The position numbers and the translations under genes were made by a program. Below the pieces are notes generated by a model. The model searched no databases. It was not told the DNA's origin and saw only the letters and a list, made by a program, of their open reading frames with translations. A stretch of 64,000 bases of DNA from Chitinophaga sp. HK235 (GTDB taxonomy: Bacteria > Bacteroidota > Bacteroidia > Chitinophagales > Chitinophagaceae). Numbering within the stretch: the first letter of the stretch is position 1; each line of letters begins with the position of its first letter. The stretch is from the NCBI RefSeq assembly GCF_018255755.1, contig NZ_CP073766.1:2170001-2234000 (forward strand), read 5' to 3'. Below are positions 17,657 to 24,960 of the stretch, piece by piece.

Positions 17657-18667
17657 CTATTCCTTTCGTGTAATCTGTTCGTGAATTAATTGCTTTTCAC
17701 GCTCAAGCTCAGCTCTTAATTCTTCTTCTGTAGGGAGCACAAGTCGATACTTAGATGCAAAAAGTTGTTTATTTTCTTCAAGTATACTATACTTAACTAT
17801 TGTGTGGTCCTTTTCAGCACAAAGAATAATTCCAATAGTAGGGTTATCTCCTTCTGTTTTCTTCAGATCCTCAAACATTCGGACATACATATCCATTTGT
17901 CCAATATCCTGATGTGTTAATTCATTTATTTTCAGGTCTATTAGTACAAAACACTTTAGAATATAGTTATAGAATACCAGGTCAATATAAAAGACTTTTG
18001 TGTCTGTTTTAATACGATATTGACGGCCAACGAACGAAAAGCCTTTACCTAGCTCTAATAAGAACGACTGTAAATTGTTGATTATCGCCGACTCAATTTC
18101 ACTTTCTGAATACCCAGTTGGCCACTGCATCCCTAAGAACTCCAAAACATATGGATTTTTAATAATATCACTAGATGATATCTTCTCCATGTCCTGTTCA
18201 TCTATTAAGGCAGCCCTTTTATTTTGTGTGGATAATAATCGCTCATAATAAAGCGTATTAATGTTTCGCTCTAGCTGGCGGGTACTCCAGGATTGTGCAG
18301 CGACTTCAGTTACATAATAATCCCTGGCAGTTGGGCTTTCTACACGCAGTAGTATTCGATAATGTGTCCAACTTAATTCGGGGCGCAGTGCGTCCCGAAT
18401 TGGAAATGTCAGGAAAAATTGTCGCATACGTCGCAATTCCCTTTCGTCAAATCCTTTTCCAAATTCTTCGGTCAAGTGTTTTGCCAGCTCTTTTATAAGG
18501 AAAGTGCCATAATCAGCTTTTTCTTTTCCATTCTGCTCTTCCTCAACAACACGCTTTCCGATAAGCCAATAGGCTTCCACCATTGTAGAATTAATGGCGG
18601 CATATGCTTTTTGCCTGGCTGTAGAAAGCATATTTCTAATATCTGAGAGAAATGACTTCTTTAGCAT
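17657..18667 (-). CDS. YhcG/DUF1016 family PD-(D/E)XK nuclease-like protein
   Basis: A 336-residue protein. The N-terminal part (about 10-150) is the DUF1016 N-terminal domain (YAAINSTMVEAYWLIGKRVV, GFDERELRRMRQFFLTFP). The C-terminal part (about 170-330) is the PD-(D/E)XK-like domain with FYIDLVFYN followed by CFVLIDLK, which supply the D...DxK set, and the helix QDIGQMDMYVRMFEDL. The family occurs widely in accessory regions; some members have been discussed as recombination or defence nucleases, but the function is not settled. The gene stands alone between two tRNA-Lys end sequences. Its A+T content is higher than that of its neighbours, in line with acquisition. Confidence 0.9.
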   Translation of the reverse strand: MLKKSFLSDIRNMLSTARQKAYAAINSTMVEAYWLIGKRVVEEEQNGKEKADYGTFLIKELAKHLTEEFGKGFDERELRRMRQFFLTFPIRDALRPELSWTHYRILLRVESPTARDYYVTEVAAQSWSTRQLERNINTLYYERLLSTQNKRAALIDEQDMEKISSSDIIKNPYVLEFLGMQWPTGYSESEIESAIINNLQSFLLELGKGFSFVGRQYRIKTDTKVFYIDLVFYNYILKCFVLIDLKINELTHQDIGQMDMYVRMFEDLKKTEGDNPTIGIILCAEKDHTIVKYSILEENKQLFASKYRLVLPTEEELRAELEREKQLIHEQITRKE

Positions 18668-18749
18668 AAAGCACGAATTATGTTCTGTAGTTCAAACTTA
18701 CATGAAAAAATCTAGTAGAGATCCTTTTACATAAAGTAGGTTTCAGATG

Positions 18750-18786
18750 AAGGATACACTAATCCTAAATTTTTTTGTGTATCCTT
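18750..18786. repeat. Inverted repeat upstream of the yhcG-like gene
   Basis: Perfect 10-base arms AAGGATACAC (18750-18759) and GTGTATCCTT (18777-18786) around 17 bases. It lies in the 216-base gap between the nuclease gene and tRNA-Lys. It could be an operator or an mRNA leader stem for the nuclease gene. Confidence 0.45.
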
Positions 18787-18829
18787 TCAGATTCGTTTGA
18801 TATGATTTATCTTTTTATCTAAAAACAGA

Positions 18830-18863
18830 AAAGCCGCATAAATCCCATGATTTAAGCGGCTTT
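18830..18863 (-). terminator. Intrinsic terminator of tRNA-Lys
   Basis: Stem AAAGCCGC (18830-18837) / GCGGCTTT (18856-18863), extended inward by an ATAAATC/GATTTAA pairing with one mismatch, followed on the minus strand by a CTGTTTTT tract. It starts 21 bases after the tRNA 3' end. Confidence 0.75.
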
Positions 18864-18883
18864 AATTTTCTTTGATAATCTTG

Positions 18884-18959
18884 TGGTGATCCCGCTGGGA
18901 CTCGAACCCAGGACCCATACATTAAAAGTGTATTGCTCTACCAACTGAGCTACGGAATC
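18884..18959 (-). tRNA. tRNA-Lys (anticodon TTT)
   Basis: A complete 76-base cloverleaf including encoded CCA. Acceptor GATTCCG pairs with CGGGATC (one T-G), D arm GCTC/GAGC, anticodon stem ATACA/TGTAT with loop CTTTTAA giving anticodon TTT, T stem CTGGG/CCCAG around TTCGAGT. Transcribed on the minus strand and followed by its own terminator. Its 3' end is repeated at 17526-17542 and, with two differences, at 6521-6537. Confidence 0.96.
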
Positions 18960-19013
18960 ATTTTTCCTTAAACGGAGCGCGAAGATATTCAATTATTTAA
19001 CACTTCCAAAAAA

Positions 19014-19307
19014 TTATTGTTTTTTCCAGTGACTCATTTCTTCTGAAATAAAATAATTCACGAGGTCGGTGTACATTTTTTCGATCACATCAGGATCGAG
19101 GCCTTCCGTGGCAGCCCACTCCCGTCTTGTCTGCAGCATGGCTTTAAATCGTTCCGGTGCTTTTACTGCGGTGGCGTCGGTTTTAAATTTAGCAGCAGCC
19201 TGTACGTAAGCATAACGTTCGGCGAGCTGCTGGATGATATGATGATCGATGCGGTCTATCTCCTGGCGGATCTCGGTCATATCGGAGCATTCATGTGGCT
19301 GTTTCAT
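19014..19307 (-). CDS. Chorismate mutase type II / isochorismate-pyruvate lyase (PchB-like)
   Basis: Small helical AroQ-fold enzyme, 97 residues from the ATG at 19307 (MKQPHECSDMTEIRQEIDRI). The sequence follows PchB of Pseudomonas closely in layout: D-IR-EIDRID at the start of helix 1, YVQAAAKFK, VKAPERFKAML and the C-terminal YFISEEMSHWK. PchB converts isochorismate to salicylate and pyruvate and also has weak chorismate mutase activity. No isochorismate synthase or siderophore assembly gene is adjacent; the divergent neighbour is an AlkZ-like protein 115 bases away. A longer frame to 19361 exists but adds no domain sequence. Confidence 0.85.
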   Translation of the reverse strand: MKQPHECSDMTEIRQEIDRIDHHIIQQLAERYAYVQAAAKFKTDATAVKAPERFKAMLQTRREWAATEGLDPDVIEKMYTDLVNYFISEEMSHWKKQ

Positions 19308-19422
19308 GGGTGGAGCAGGATTTTGAAGTAAGGTAAAAATAATTTTTATTTCAACTGACACACTGTTGTCACCAGGTGGTTATTTCTTTGTTGGCATGAA
19401 AGGAACCGCTAACTTAACAACC

Positions 19423-20490
19423 ATGAATGCTTTTGATATTACACAGCAAAGACTGCAATACCAGCACCTCCTGACTCCGGAATTCAGGGATCCGGCCGCG
19501 TTGGTGTCGTGGATGGGTGCGATACAGGCACAAGACTATGCAGCCTCCAAATGGGCCATAGGTCAACGTTTGAACGGCATTACCGAAACCATGCTGGACA
19601 ATGCCATGGGCAACTGGTCCATTATCCGTACGCATGTGCTGCGTCCTACCTGGCATTTTGTGGCGCCCCAGGACCTGCGCTGGATGCTGGAACTCACCGC
19701 TCCCCGGATCAAAGCATTTTGTTCGTATAATGATAACCGTTGGGGTATCACTCCGGCAATGATTTCAAAGAGTCATAAAATACTGGAGAAACTGTTACGT
19801 GACAAACAACAGCTTAGCCGGCTGCAGATCGCGCCTGCCCTTCGTGAAGCGGGTATCTCTACAGATGAATATCGCCTGGGGTCCCTGCTGATGCATGCAG
19901 AACTGGACCGTATCATCTGCAGTGGTCCAAGGCATGGGAAACAGTTCACCTATGTACTGCTGGAAGAACACGTGCCTCCGGTGGCGCCTTTAAGTCGGGA
20001 AGCCTCCCTGGCTACGCTGGCCCTGCGATACTTTACCAGCCATGGCCCTGCTACCTTACAGGACTACGCCTGGTGGTCCGGACTGACAGTCACAGAAGCC
20101 AAAAGAGGACTGGACTCGATTCAGGACGAACTGGTATCTGTAGCGGTAGATGGTAAGACCTACTGGATGTCGCCCGATCAGCAGCAGCATCCGATCTCTC
20201 AGCCTTCCGTTTTCCTGCTGCCCGCCTTTGATGAGTTTACTGTAGCCTATAAAAAAAGAGATATCCAGCAATTGCTGATCAACGGCAGCCTCCCTCCTAT
20301 GGCCAGCCTCGGGCCCGTGATAGTGGTAGATGGACAGATCACCGGCACCTGGAAACGCAGCGTCCGGAAAAATGATATACTCCTCGAACTGCAACCCATC
20401 CAACCACTGAAAAAATCATATCAGCCAGCGCTGAAGGCAGCCATTCAACAATACAGTGATTTCACCGGCTTACCCGTAAGCCTGAAATAA
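19423..20490 (+). CDS. Winged-helix DNA glycosylase family protein, AlkZ-like
   Basis: Protein of 355 residues from the ATG at 19423 (MNAFDITQQRLQYQHLL); an upstream in-frame start at 19366 adds an unlikely tail. It matches the HTH_42 (AlkZ/YcaQ) family: tandem winged helices, AIQAQDYAASKWAIGQRL near the N-terminus, HVLRPTWHFV, WWSGLTVTEAKRGLD, and LLPAFDEFTVAYKKRD. Members unhook bulky or crosslinked bases from DNA. The QAQ at about residue 35-37 corresponds to the catalytic Q-x-Q motif of the AlkZ branch rather than the Q-x-D of YcaQ. AlkZ-type enzymes often give self-resistance to a DNA-damaging product, but no such biosynthetic gene is nearby. Confidence 0.87.
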   Translation: MNAFDITQQRLQYQHLLTPEFRDPAALVSWMGAIQAQDYAASKWAIGQRLNGITETMLDNAMGNWSIIRTHVLRPTWHFVAPQDLRWMLELTAPRIKAFCSYNDNRWGITPAMISKSHKILEKLLRDKQQLSRLQIAPALREAGISTDEYRLGSLLMHAELDRIICSGPRHGKQFTYVLLEEHVPPVAPLSREASLATLALRYFTSHGPATLQDYAWWSGLTVTEAKRGLDSIQDELVSVAVDGKTYWMSPDQQQHPISQPSVFLLPAFDEFTVAYKKRDIQQLLINGSLPPMASLGPVIVVDGQITGTWKRSVRKNDILLELQPIQPLKKSYQPALKAAIQQYSDFTGLPVSLK

Positions 20491-20502
20491 AAAATTTTAA
20501 AA

Positions 20503-20514
20503 GAATGATCATTC
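20503..20514. promoter_or_regulatory. Perfect 12-base palindrome upstream of the VOC/marR pair
   Basis: GAATGATCATTC is a perfect palindrome directly upstream of the -7 box at 20518. A second near-palindrome follows downstream of the box. Together they look like paired operators of a dimeric repressor; the MarR gene in the same operon is the nearest candidate. Confidence 0.45.
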
Positions 20515-20517
20515 GAT

Positions 20518-20525
20518 TATATTTG
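20518..20525 (+). promoter_or_regulatory. -7 box of the VOC/marR operon
   Basis: TATATTTG matches the Bacteroidota -7 box TAnnTTTG and lies 44 bases before the ATG of the VOC gene, between the two palindromes. Confidence 0.5.
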
Positions 20526-20538
20526 CACAACAAAAAAG

Positions 20539-20552
20539 AACGAACATTCGTT
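20539..20552. promoter_or_regulatory. Second palindromic site downstream of the -7 box
   Basis: AACGAACATTCGTT is palindromic except for its central two bases and lies just past the expected transcription start, where a bound repressor would block RNA polymerase. Confidence 0.4.
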
Positions 20553-20569
20553 TTAAAATAAACAAAACA

Positions 20570-20944
20570 ATGACTATCAATCACTTAAACTTAACCGTAA
20601 AAGATGTTTCCCAGGCCAGCCTCTTTTTCCAGACTTATCTCGGCTTTCAACATAACAGCGACACTCCACCCAACGACACCCTCGCCGTACTGAACGGACA
20701 AGATGGCTTCCTGTTGGTACTCATGCAGGAACGGCTAAACGAAAACGGGAACCACTCCTATCCTGATGCCTTCCACATTGGATTTTATCTGCCCGATAAA
20801 GCAGCAGTATACCATACCTGGCAACAGCTACAGGATGGCGGCATATTACTGACACAGGCTCCTAAACAGATCCGGAAAACATTCGGCTTCTACTTCCATT
20901 ACGACAACATCATGATCGAAATCACCACTGCCAATAACAACTGA
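20570..20944 (+). CDS. VOC superfamily (glyoxalase/bleomycin-resistance fold) protein
   Basis: A 124-residue protein of the vicinal-oxygen-chelate fold. It has the usual beginning MTINHLNLTVKDVSQASLFF, a central NGQDGFLLVLMQE, and ends FYFHYDNIMIEITTANNN; the H at residue 5, D at residue 67 or H of HIGF, and E near the end are the positions that hold metal in enzyme members. The substrate is not predictable; small VOC proteins act as drug-binding resistance proteins or lyases. It lies three bases before a MarR regulator gene and behind a promoter with two palindromes, so its expression is probably ligand-induced. Confidence 0.85.
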   Translation: MTINHLNLTVKDVSQASLFFQTYLGFQHNSDTPPNDTLAVLNGQDGFLLVLMQERLNENGNHSYPDAFHIGFYLPDKAAVYHTWQQLQDGGILLTQAPKQIRKTFGFYFHYDNIMIEITTANNN

Positions 20945-20947
20945 CAC

Positions 20948-21361
20948 ATGGAAAACCTTAAACCCATCGGATGGTATCTCAAAGAAGCTGACAGCCTGAT
21001 CACAGCCACCTTCAACAGTACCTTCGAAAGTATGGACCTTACCCGCTTTCACTGGCAGGTACTGAAAAATATCTCTACCCATGGTAGCATATCGCTGAAT
21101 GAATATTACCCACAGGTGGCGCGTTTTATCACTCCTGAAACATTACAGGAAATAGTGGATATGCTCACAACCCGTGGCTGGATTACCTTTCAGGACAATA
21201 TCTGCCGCTTTACGCATACTGGTGCAGAAGCCTTTGCCGACATGGCCGCCAGGCAACAAAAAGTCCAGGAAAAGATGCTGGAAGGTACTCGTCCGGAAGA
21301 CTATACCCACACCATCCTTTTCCTGGATAAGATCATTCAGAACCTGAAAGCGGGGCTCTAA
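20948..21361 (+). CDS. MarR family winged-helix regulator
   Basis: A 137-residue protein with the MarR layout: helical N-terminus (GWYLKEADSLITATFNSTFE), the segment LTRFHWQVLKNISTHG before the winged helix, MLTTRGWITFQDNICRFTHT as recognition helix and wing, and a C-terminal dimerisation helix (FLDKIIQNLKAGL). MarR proteins repress their own operon and release DNA on binding a small aromatic ligand. It starts three bases after the VOC gene, so the two are translated from one mRNA. The palindromes at 20503 and 20539 are its likely targets. Convergent with the NTF2-like gene, overlapping by four bases. Confidence 0.82.
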   Translation: MENLKPIGWYLKEADSLITATFNSTFESMDLTRFHWQVLKNISTHGSISLNEYYPQVARFITPETLQEIVDMLTTRGWITFQDNICRFTHTGAEAFADMAARQQKVQEKMLEGTRPEDYTHTILFLDKIIQNLKAGL

Positions 21362-21744
21362 GGCATTTCCCAGAGGTTCAGCCATACCATCTGCTCTCCC
21401 TCACGGATAAATACAGCACTGGAATAACGGGTGTTTTCATTGGTTCCATCGTGCTGTATTTCTGTATAGGTAAGCAGCGCATGATGCTGAGTGGCATAGC
21501 CCTGCATATCCTTAATGGTTATACGCATTTCCGGATATTGTCCGAAAGTCGCTGGCAGCCAGGATGCCAGGTCCTGCCGGTCGCGTCTGACGCCGTTGGG
21601 CGATACCATCCGGAAGTCGGGGCTGATACGTTGTAGCACGCCTTCACTACCGGCAGCGGCTACACGCTCTTCCCCCTTGAACCAGGCTGTTATATGCTCA
21701 CTAAACCGGATAACTTCTTCTTTTGCTTTACTGAGATTGTCCAT
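21358..21744 (-). CDS. NTF2-like (SnoaL/DUF4440-type) protein
   Basis: A 128-residue protein from the ATG at 21744 (MDNLSKAKEEVIRFSEHITA). The pattern of an N-terminal helix, ISPDFRMVSPNGVRRDRQDL and a curved sheet ending SSAVFIREGEQMVWLNLWE fits the NTF2-like fold. These proteins bind or convert small hydrophobic molecules. It begins 11 bases after the MFS transporter stop and is probably co-transcribed with it. No catalytic residues can be assigned. Confidence 0.72.
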   Translation of the reverse strand: MDNLSKAKEEVIRFSEHITAWFKGEERVAAAGSEGVLQRISPDFRMVSPNGVRRDRQDLASWLPATFGQYPEMRITIKDMQGYATQHHALLTYTEIQHDGTNENTRYSSAVFIREGEQMVWLNLWEMP

Positions 21745-21755
21745 ATTACTTGATT

Positions 21756-23141
21756 TTATTTTTTTGTGGATGATGATAGGGAGATGACCAACGCGAGTCC
21801 CAGCAACTCCAGTGTTGCCAGGCATCCCAGGGTAATGCCCAACGCTGTTGGAGCAATAAAATGCTCCAGCAGGGCGAAAAACAAGGTTCCCAGCAGGGCC
21901 ACACCCATTACGCCTCCCACCTGGATAGCTGTGCTCACAATACCTGCAGCCTGACCAGCTACCGGCCCTGGCATTGCTGCCAGTATGATACGCATGATGG
22001 AAGGCATTACTATACCGTGGCCTATGCCCGCGCAGAACAACCCTGCCTGTAATAGCAGACCCGGTTCCGGTGATTGTAGCAGACTTATCACCACCAGGCT
22101 AAAGCCCGTCACCAGCAGACCCTGCCCCAGGCCAATGATATAAGTGCCCAACCTCCTGGCCAGCATCGGGCTGATCAAAGGTCCCACAAAGAACCCCGCT
22201 GCATAAGGCAGCACCGACAACCCGGCTGACAATACATCATGGTGCAGCTCATGTTGTAAATAATAAGGATATACCAGAAAAAAAGCAGCGGTGTGATTAT
22301 ACAGATAAATGATGCCCAGCCCGTTTACAAAATGCCGGTCCCTGAACAAGGGTAGCTGTATCAATGGAGCCCGTCCACGTTTCAGCATAAGCTGTTCCGT
22401 ATATACAAAACAGGCACCGGCCAGCACTGCCCCCAGCAAACACACAAATATCCATGCCGGCCAATGCGCCTCGCGCCCCATAATAATCGGGTAAATAAAC
22501 AACAACAACGTCAGCGTGATCAGTAGCATACCCAGTATATCCAGCTGCTGCCGGAAAGGAGGCCGGTTCTCTTTTAGTATATACTTGCCCGTTATACCTG
22601 TAATAATGCCCACCGGTATATTGATCATAAACACGCTTTGCCAGGTCCAGCCAAAGATACCGGCCTCAACGAGCACGCCGCCCAACAGCTGCCCACCAAT
22701 GGCTGCCAGTCCAAACACCGCCCCGAAAATACCCATGGCCAGCGGCTGCTCCTTAGCCGGAAAAATTACCCGGATAGTAGACAATACCTGCGGTGCCAGC
22801 AAAGCGGCCGACAAACCCTGTACAATCCGCGCCCCTATCAGCAAACGAATATCTGTTGCCATCGCACAAATACCGGAGGTGAGCGTAAACAACATCATCC
22901 CCAGCAAAAAAATACGTTTCCGTCCGTAAATATCTCCTAACCGGCCACCAGTCACAACAAATACCGCATAGGATGCCCCATAGCCAGCTATCACCAGTTG
23001 CAAAGCCCCCTCTGATGCGTTCAGTCCGCTTTTAATGGCCGGCAAGGCCACATTCACAATAAAAAAATCCAGAGGCGATAAAAATGCGCCCATGCAAAGC
23101 ACTGCCAGTGCCCACCAACGGCGGTCATCCATTTCTTCCAT
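21756..23141 (-). CDS. MFS transporter, DHA2 (EmrB/QacA) type
   Basis: Inner-membrane drug/proton antiporter of 461 residues from the ATG at 23141 (MEEMDDRRWWALAVL); upstream in-frame starts would place a non-hydrophobic tail before the first helix. About 14 membrane segments are visible. Motifs: LDFFIVNVALPAIKSGLNAS in helix 1, GGRLGDIYGRKRIFLLGM (motif A), GARIVQGLSAALLAPQVLS (motif B) and GAVFGLAAIGGQLLGGVLVE (motif C), the antiporter signature. It probably exports a toxic hydrophobic compound. Divergent from an AraC regulator 91 bases away, which likely controls it. Confidence 0.92.
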   Translation of the reverse strand: MEEMDDRRWWALAVLCMGAFLSPLDFFIVNVALPAIKSGLNASEGALQLVIAGYGASYAVFVVTGGRLGDIYGRKRIFLLGMMLFTLTSGICAMATDIRLLIGARIVQGLSAALLAPQVLSTIRVIFPAKEQPLAMGIFGAVFGLAAIGGQLLGGVLVEAGIFGWTWQSVFMINIPVGIITGITGKYILKENRPPFRQQLDILGMLLITLTLLLFIYPIIMGREAHWPAWIFVCLLGAVLAGACFVYTEQLMLKRGRAPLIQLPLFRDRHFVNGLGIIYLYNHTAAFFLVYPYYLQHELHHDVLSAGLSVLPYAAGFFVGPLISPMLARRLGTYIIGLGQGLLVTGFSLVVISLLQSPEPGLLLQAGLFCAGIGHGIVMPSIMRIILAAMPGPVAGQAAGIVSTAIQVGGVMGVALLGTLFFALLEHFIAPTALGITLGCLATLELLGLALVISLSSSTKK

Positions 23142-23220
23142 AATAAATCTTCTGCTGTTATGCCCGCAAAGAAACTCCGGTTTGTACAATAAAAAATGGC
23201 ACTTTAAAAGGTTTTGCCTG

Positions 23221-23228
23221 TACTTTTG
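23221..23228 (+). promoter_or_regulatory. -7 box abutting the AraC start
   Basis: TACTTTTG fits TAnnTTTG and ends four bases before the ATG at 23233, so the transcript would start at or next to the start codon. Confidence 0.5.
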
Positions 23229-23232
23229 CACT

Positions 23233-24105
23233 ATGTTCAACAAACTGCTGCAGGAACCATACGATATCATATTGGAAGAACAGGAAACCTGGGAGGCTCC
23301 CCGCCAGCCACAGCCCTTCTTCCAGCTCGTGTATGTACGTGAAGGCCGGGGATACCATTATGTCAATGACAACCGATATGATTACCACCAGGGAAAATTG
23401 TTTTTGCTGTCGCCCAAAGACCGCTACCACTACGACATACAGGAGAAAACGGCTTTTACCGTTATTCGGTTCACCCAGCTTTTTATTACACAGCTGAAAG
23501 ATGAAGTGTCGCGACTTGAGATGTGTGACTGGATGAAAAAGACCGACTACATCTTTAATAACCTCCACGCCAAAGCCGGCTGCATCTTCCACGACACGGC
23601 TGATCAGGACATGGCCCATGCATTACTCGGCAACATTACCCGCGAGCAACAGCTGCATGGTAAAGGGTACCAGCTGATCATCCGGCAATCAATTTCTATA
23701 CTCCTCAATCTGATCGCCCGCAACCTGCTGCGCTCCGAATCTCCGGATGTACATGAAAACAGCGGCCAGTACTCCGTGCTCCGCATGATCAGTTATCTTC
23801 AGGAACATATTTATCATCCCGAGCGGTTACGCATGCACGTTTTGGCCGCATCTTTCAACATGTCGGTACATTACCTCGGTGAGTACTTTAAGAAACATAC
23901 CGGTCAGAGTATACAGGATTATATCATCAGTTATAAGCTGAAACTGGTGGAGATACGATTGTCCTACAGCAATATGCGGGTGCGTGAAATAGCAGAGGAG
24001 CTGGGGTTTACAGATGAAAGTTACCTTTCCCGCCTCTTTAAAAAACACAGAGGGATCACTCCCGGCGCACACCGCAAACAGACCCGGAAACAGCTGCCGG
24101 CATAA
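23233..24105 (+). CDS. AraC family transcriptional regulator
   Basis: A 290-residue regulator from the ATG at 23233 (MFNKLLQEPYDIILEEQE). The N-terminal cupin domain (about 1-165) has FFQLVYVREGRGYHYVNDNR; the C-terminal double helix-turn-helix has MHVLAASFNMSVHYLGEYFK and VREIAEELGFTDESYLSRLF followed by KHRGITPGAHRK, the family signature. It is divergent from the DHA2-type exporter and likely activates it. The -7 box lies four bases before the start codon, which suggests a leaderless mRNA. Confidence 0.9.
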   Translation: MFNKLLQEPYDIILEEQETWEAPRQPQPFFQLVYVREGRGYHYVNDNRYDYHQGKLFLLSPKDRYHYDIQEKTAFTVIRFTQLFITQLKDEVSRLEMCDWMKKTDYIFNNLHAKAGCIFHDTADQDMAHALLGNITREQQLHGKGYQLIIRQSISILLNLIARNLLRSESPDVHENSGQYSVLRMISYLQEHIYHPERLRMHVLAASFNMSVHYLGEYFKKHTGQSIQDYIISYKLKLVEIRLSYSNMRVREIAEELGFTDESYLSRLFKKHRGITPGAHRKQTRKQLPA

Positions 24106-24231
24106 TTTGCAGATCGCCTTTCGCGTGGTGGCCTCCGGGTACCCAACATCTTCATGGCCAGGCTGACACAACGCCGTATTCAGTAGCTCTACTGATTGCT
24201 GACTGCCATACCTACTACTGAAACCCCGTAG

Positions 24232-24305
24232 TATTTTTGTGGTGGACGATAACCCCTGCAAACATGAAAACCCTCGTACTGGCGTTGCTTTTACCTGCTC
24301 TCTAA
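24232..24305 (+). pseudogene. Promoter and signal-peptide stub of a lost gene
   Basis: TATTTTTG at 24232-24239 fits a -7 box. The ATG at 24264 opens MKTLVLALLLPAL and then TAA (24303-24305). The 13 residues look like the first two thirds of a signal peptide, and no matching mature sequence follows in any frame before the next gene. It is most simply the leftover 5' end of a secreted protein gene; a functional leader peptide is less likely. Confidence 0.35.
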
Positions 24306-24388
24306 ACAAAATATATACAGAAATTTAGCATATGGCATAATTTTCGCTTGCTGCTGGTCAAACCTAAAATTTTCCAAAATTTTAAACC

Positions 24389-24868
24389 ATGAAACAGATA
24401 GTTTTAGCCTTAGCCACTGTAGTAACACTTTTCTCCTGCAGTAATAACAACAGCAGCGACACTGCTGCCGCAGTTGAAAAAGCAAAAAAAGAGACCATTG
24501 ACTCCATCAATGCGATCAACGTTGCCAAACAGCAGGTGATAGATTCTATGAATGCCGTTAAGCACTCCGCACATAAAGGCAAAACAATGGAAGCAGCTAC
24601 ACCTAACAGCTATGCAGCTCCCAGCACTGCCGCCGCAGACAACACCCCGGCCCCGGCACCCGCTCGGGTAGCCAAAAAGAAAAAAGGCTGGAGCCATACT
24701 GCTAAAGGCGCTGTGGTAGGTGCAGGCGCAGGTGCCATCACCGGTGCTATCATCAACCCCGACCACGTAAAAGGTGCTGCCATCGGTACTATCATCGGCG
24801 CCGGCGTAGGAGCTGGTACTGGTGCTATCGTGGACCATGCTAAAAAGAAAAAAGCTGCCAATCAGTAA
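24389..24868 (+). CDS. Lipoprotein with glycine-zipper segment
   Basis: A 159-residue lipoprotein (MKQIVLALATVVTLFSC, lipobox LFSC). After the lipid anchor comes a low-complexity helix (AAVEKAKKETIDSINAINVA), an Ala/Pro/Thr-rich spacer, and a glycine zipper from about residue 108 to 150 (GAVVGAGAGAITGAI, GTIIGAGVGAGTGAIV) of the YMGG type. Glycine zippers insert in or associate with membranes; the protein probably sits in the outer membrane facing the periplasm. A strong terminator follows, so it is a single-gene unit. The exact role is unknown. Confidence 0.85.
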   Translation: MKQIVLALATVVTLFSCSNNNSSDTAAAVEKAKKETIDSINAINVAKQQVIDSMNAVKHSAHKGKTMEAATPNSYAAPSTAAADNTPAPAPARVAKKKKGWSHTAKGAVVGAGAGAITGAIINPDHVKGAAIGTIIGAGVGAGTGAIVDHAKKKKAANQ

Positions 24869-24890
24869 GTCCATTTAACATCCGGATATT

Positions 24891-24917
24891 AAAGCGTCTC
24901 CATGGAGACGCTTTTTT
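24891..24917 (+). terminator. Intrinsic terminator
   Basis: Perfect 10-base stem AAAGCGTCTC / GAGACGCTTT with loop CATG and a T tract, 22 bases after the glycine-zipper lipoprotein gene. Confidence 0.9.
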
Positions 24918-24940
24918 TATGCCATACGGCCAACAATGAC

Positions 24941-24948
24941 TACTTTCG
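24941..24948 (+). promoter_or_regulatory. Possible -7 box of the PP2C gene
   Basis: TACTTTCG differs from TAnnTTTG at one base and lies 12 bases before the ATG at 24961, directly after the preceding terminator. Confidence 0.35.
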
Positions 24949-24960
24949 GGCACCAACACT

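Noticed and set aside
19014..20490. A salicylate or siderophore biosynthetic cluster around the PchB-like gene
   Set aside because: No isochorismate synthase, salicylate ligase or NRPS gene is in the window; the neighbour is an unrelated AlkZ-like gene.
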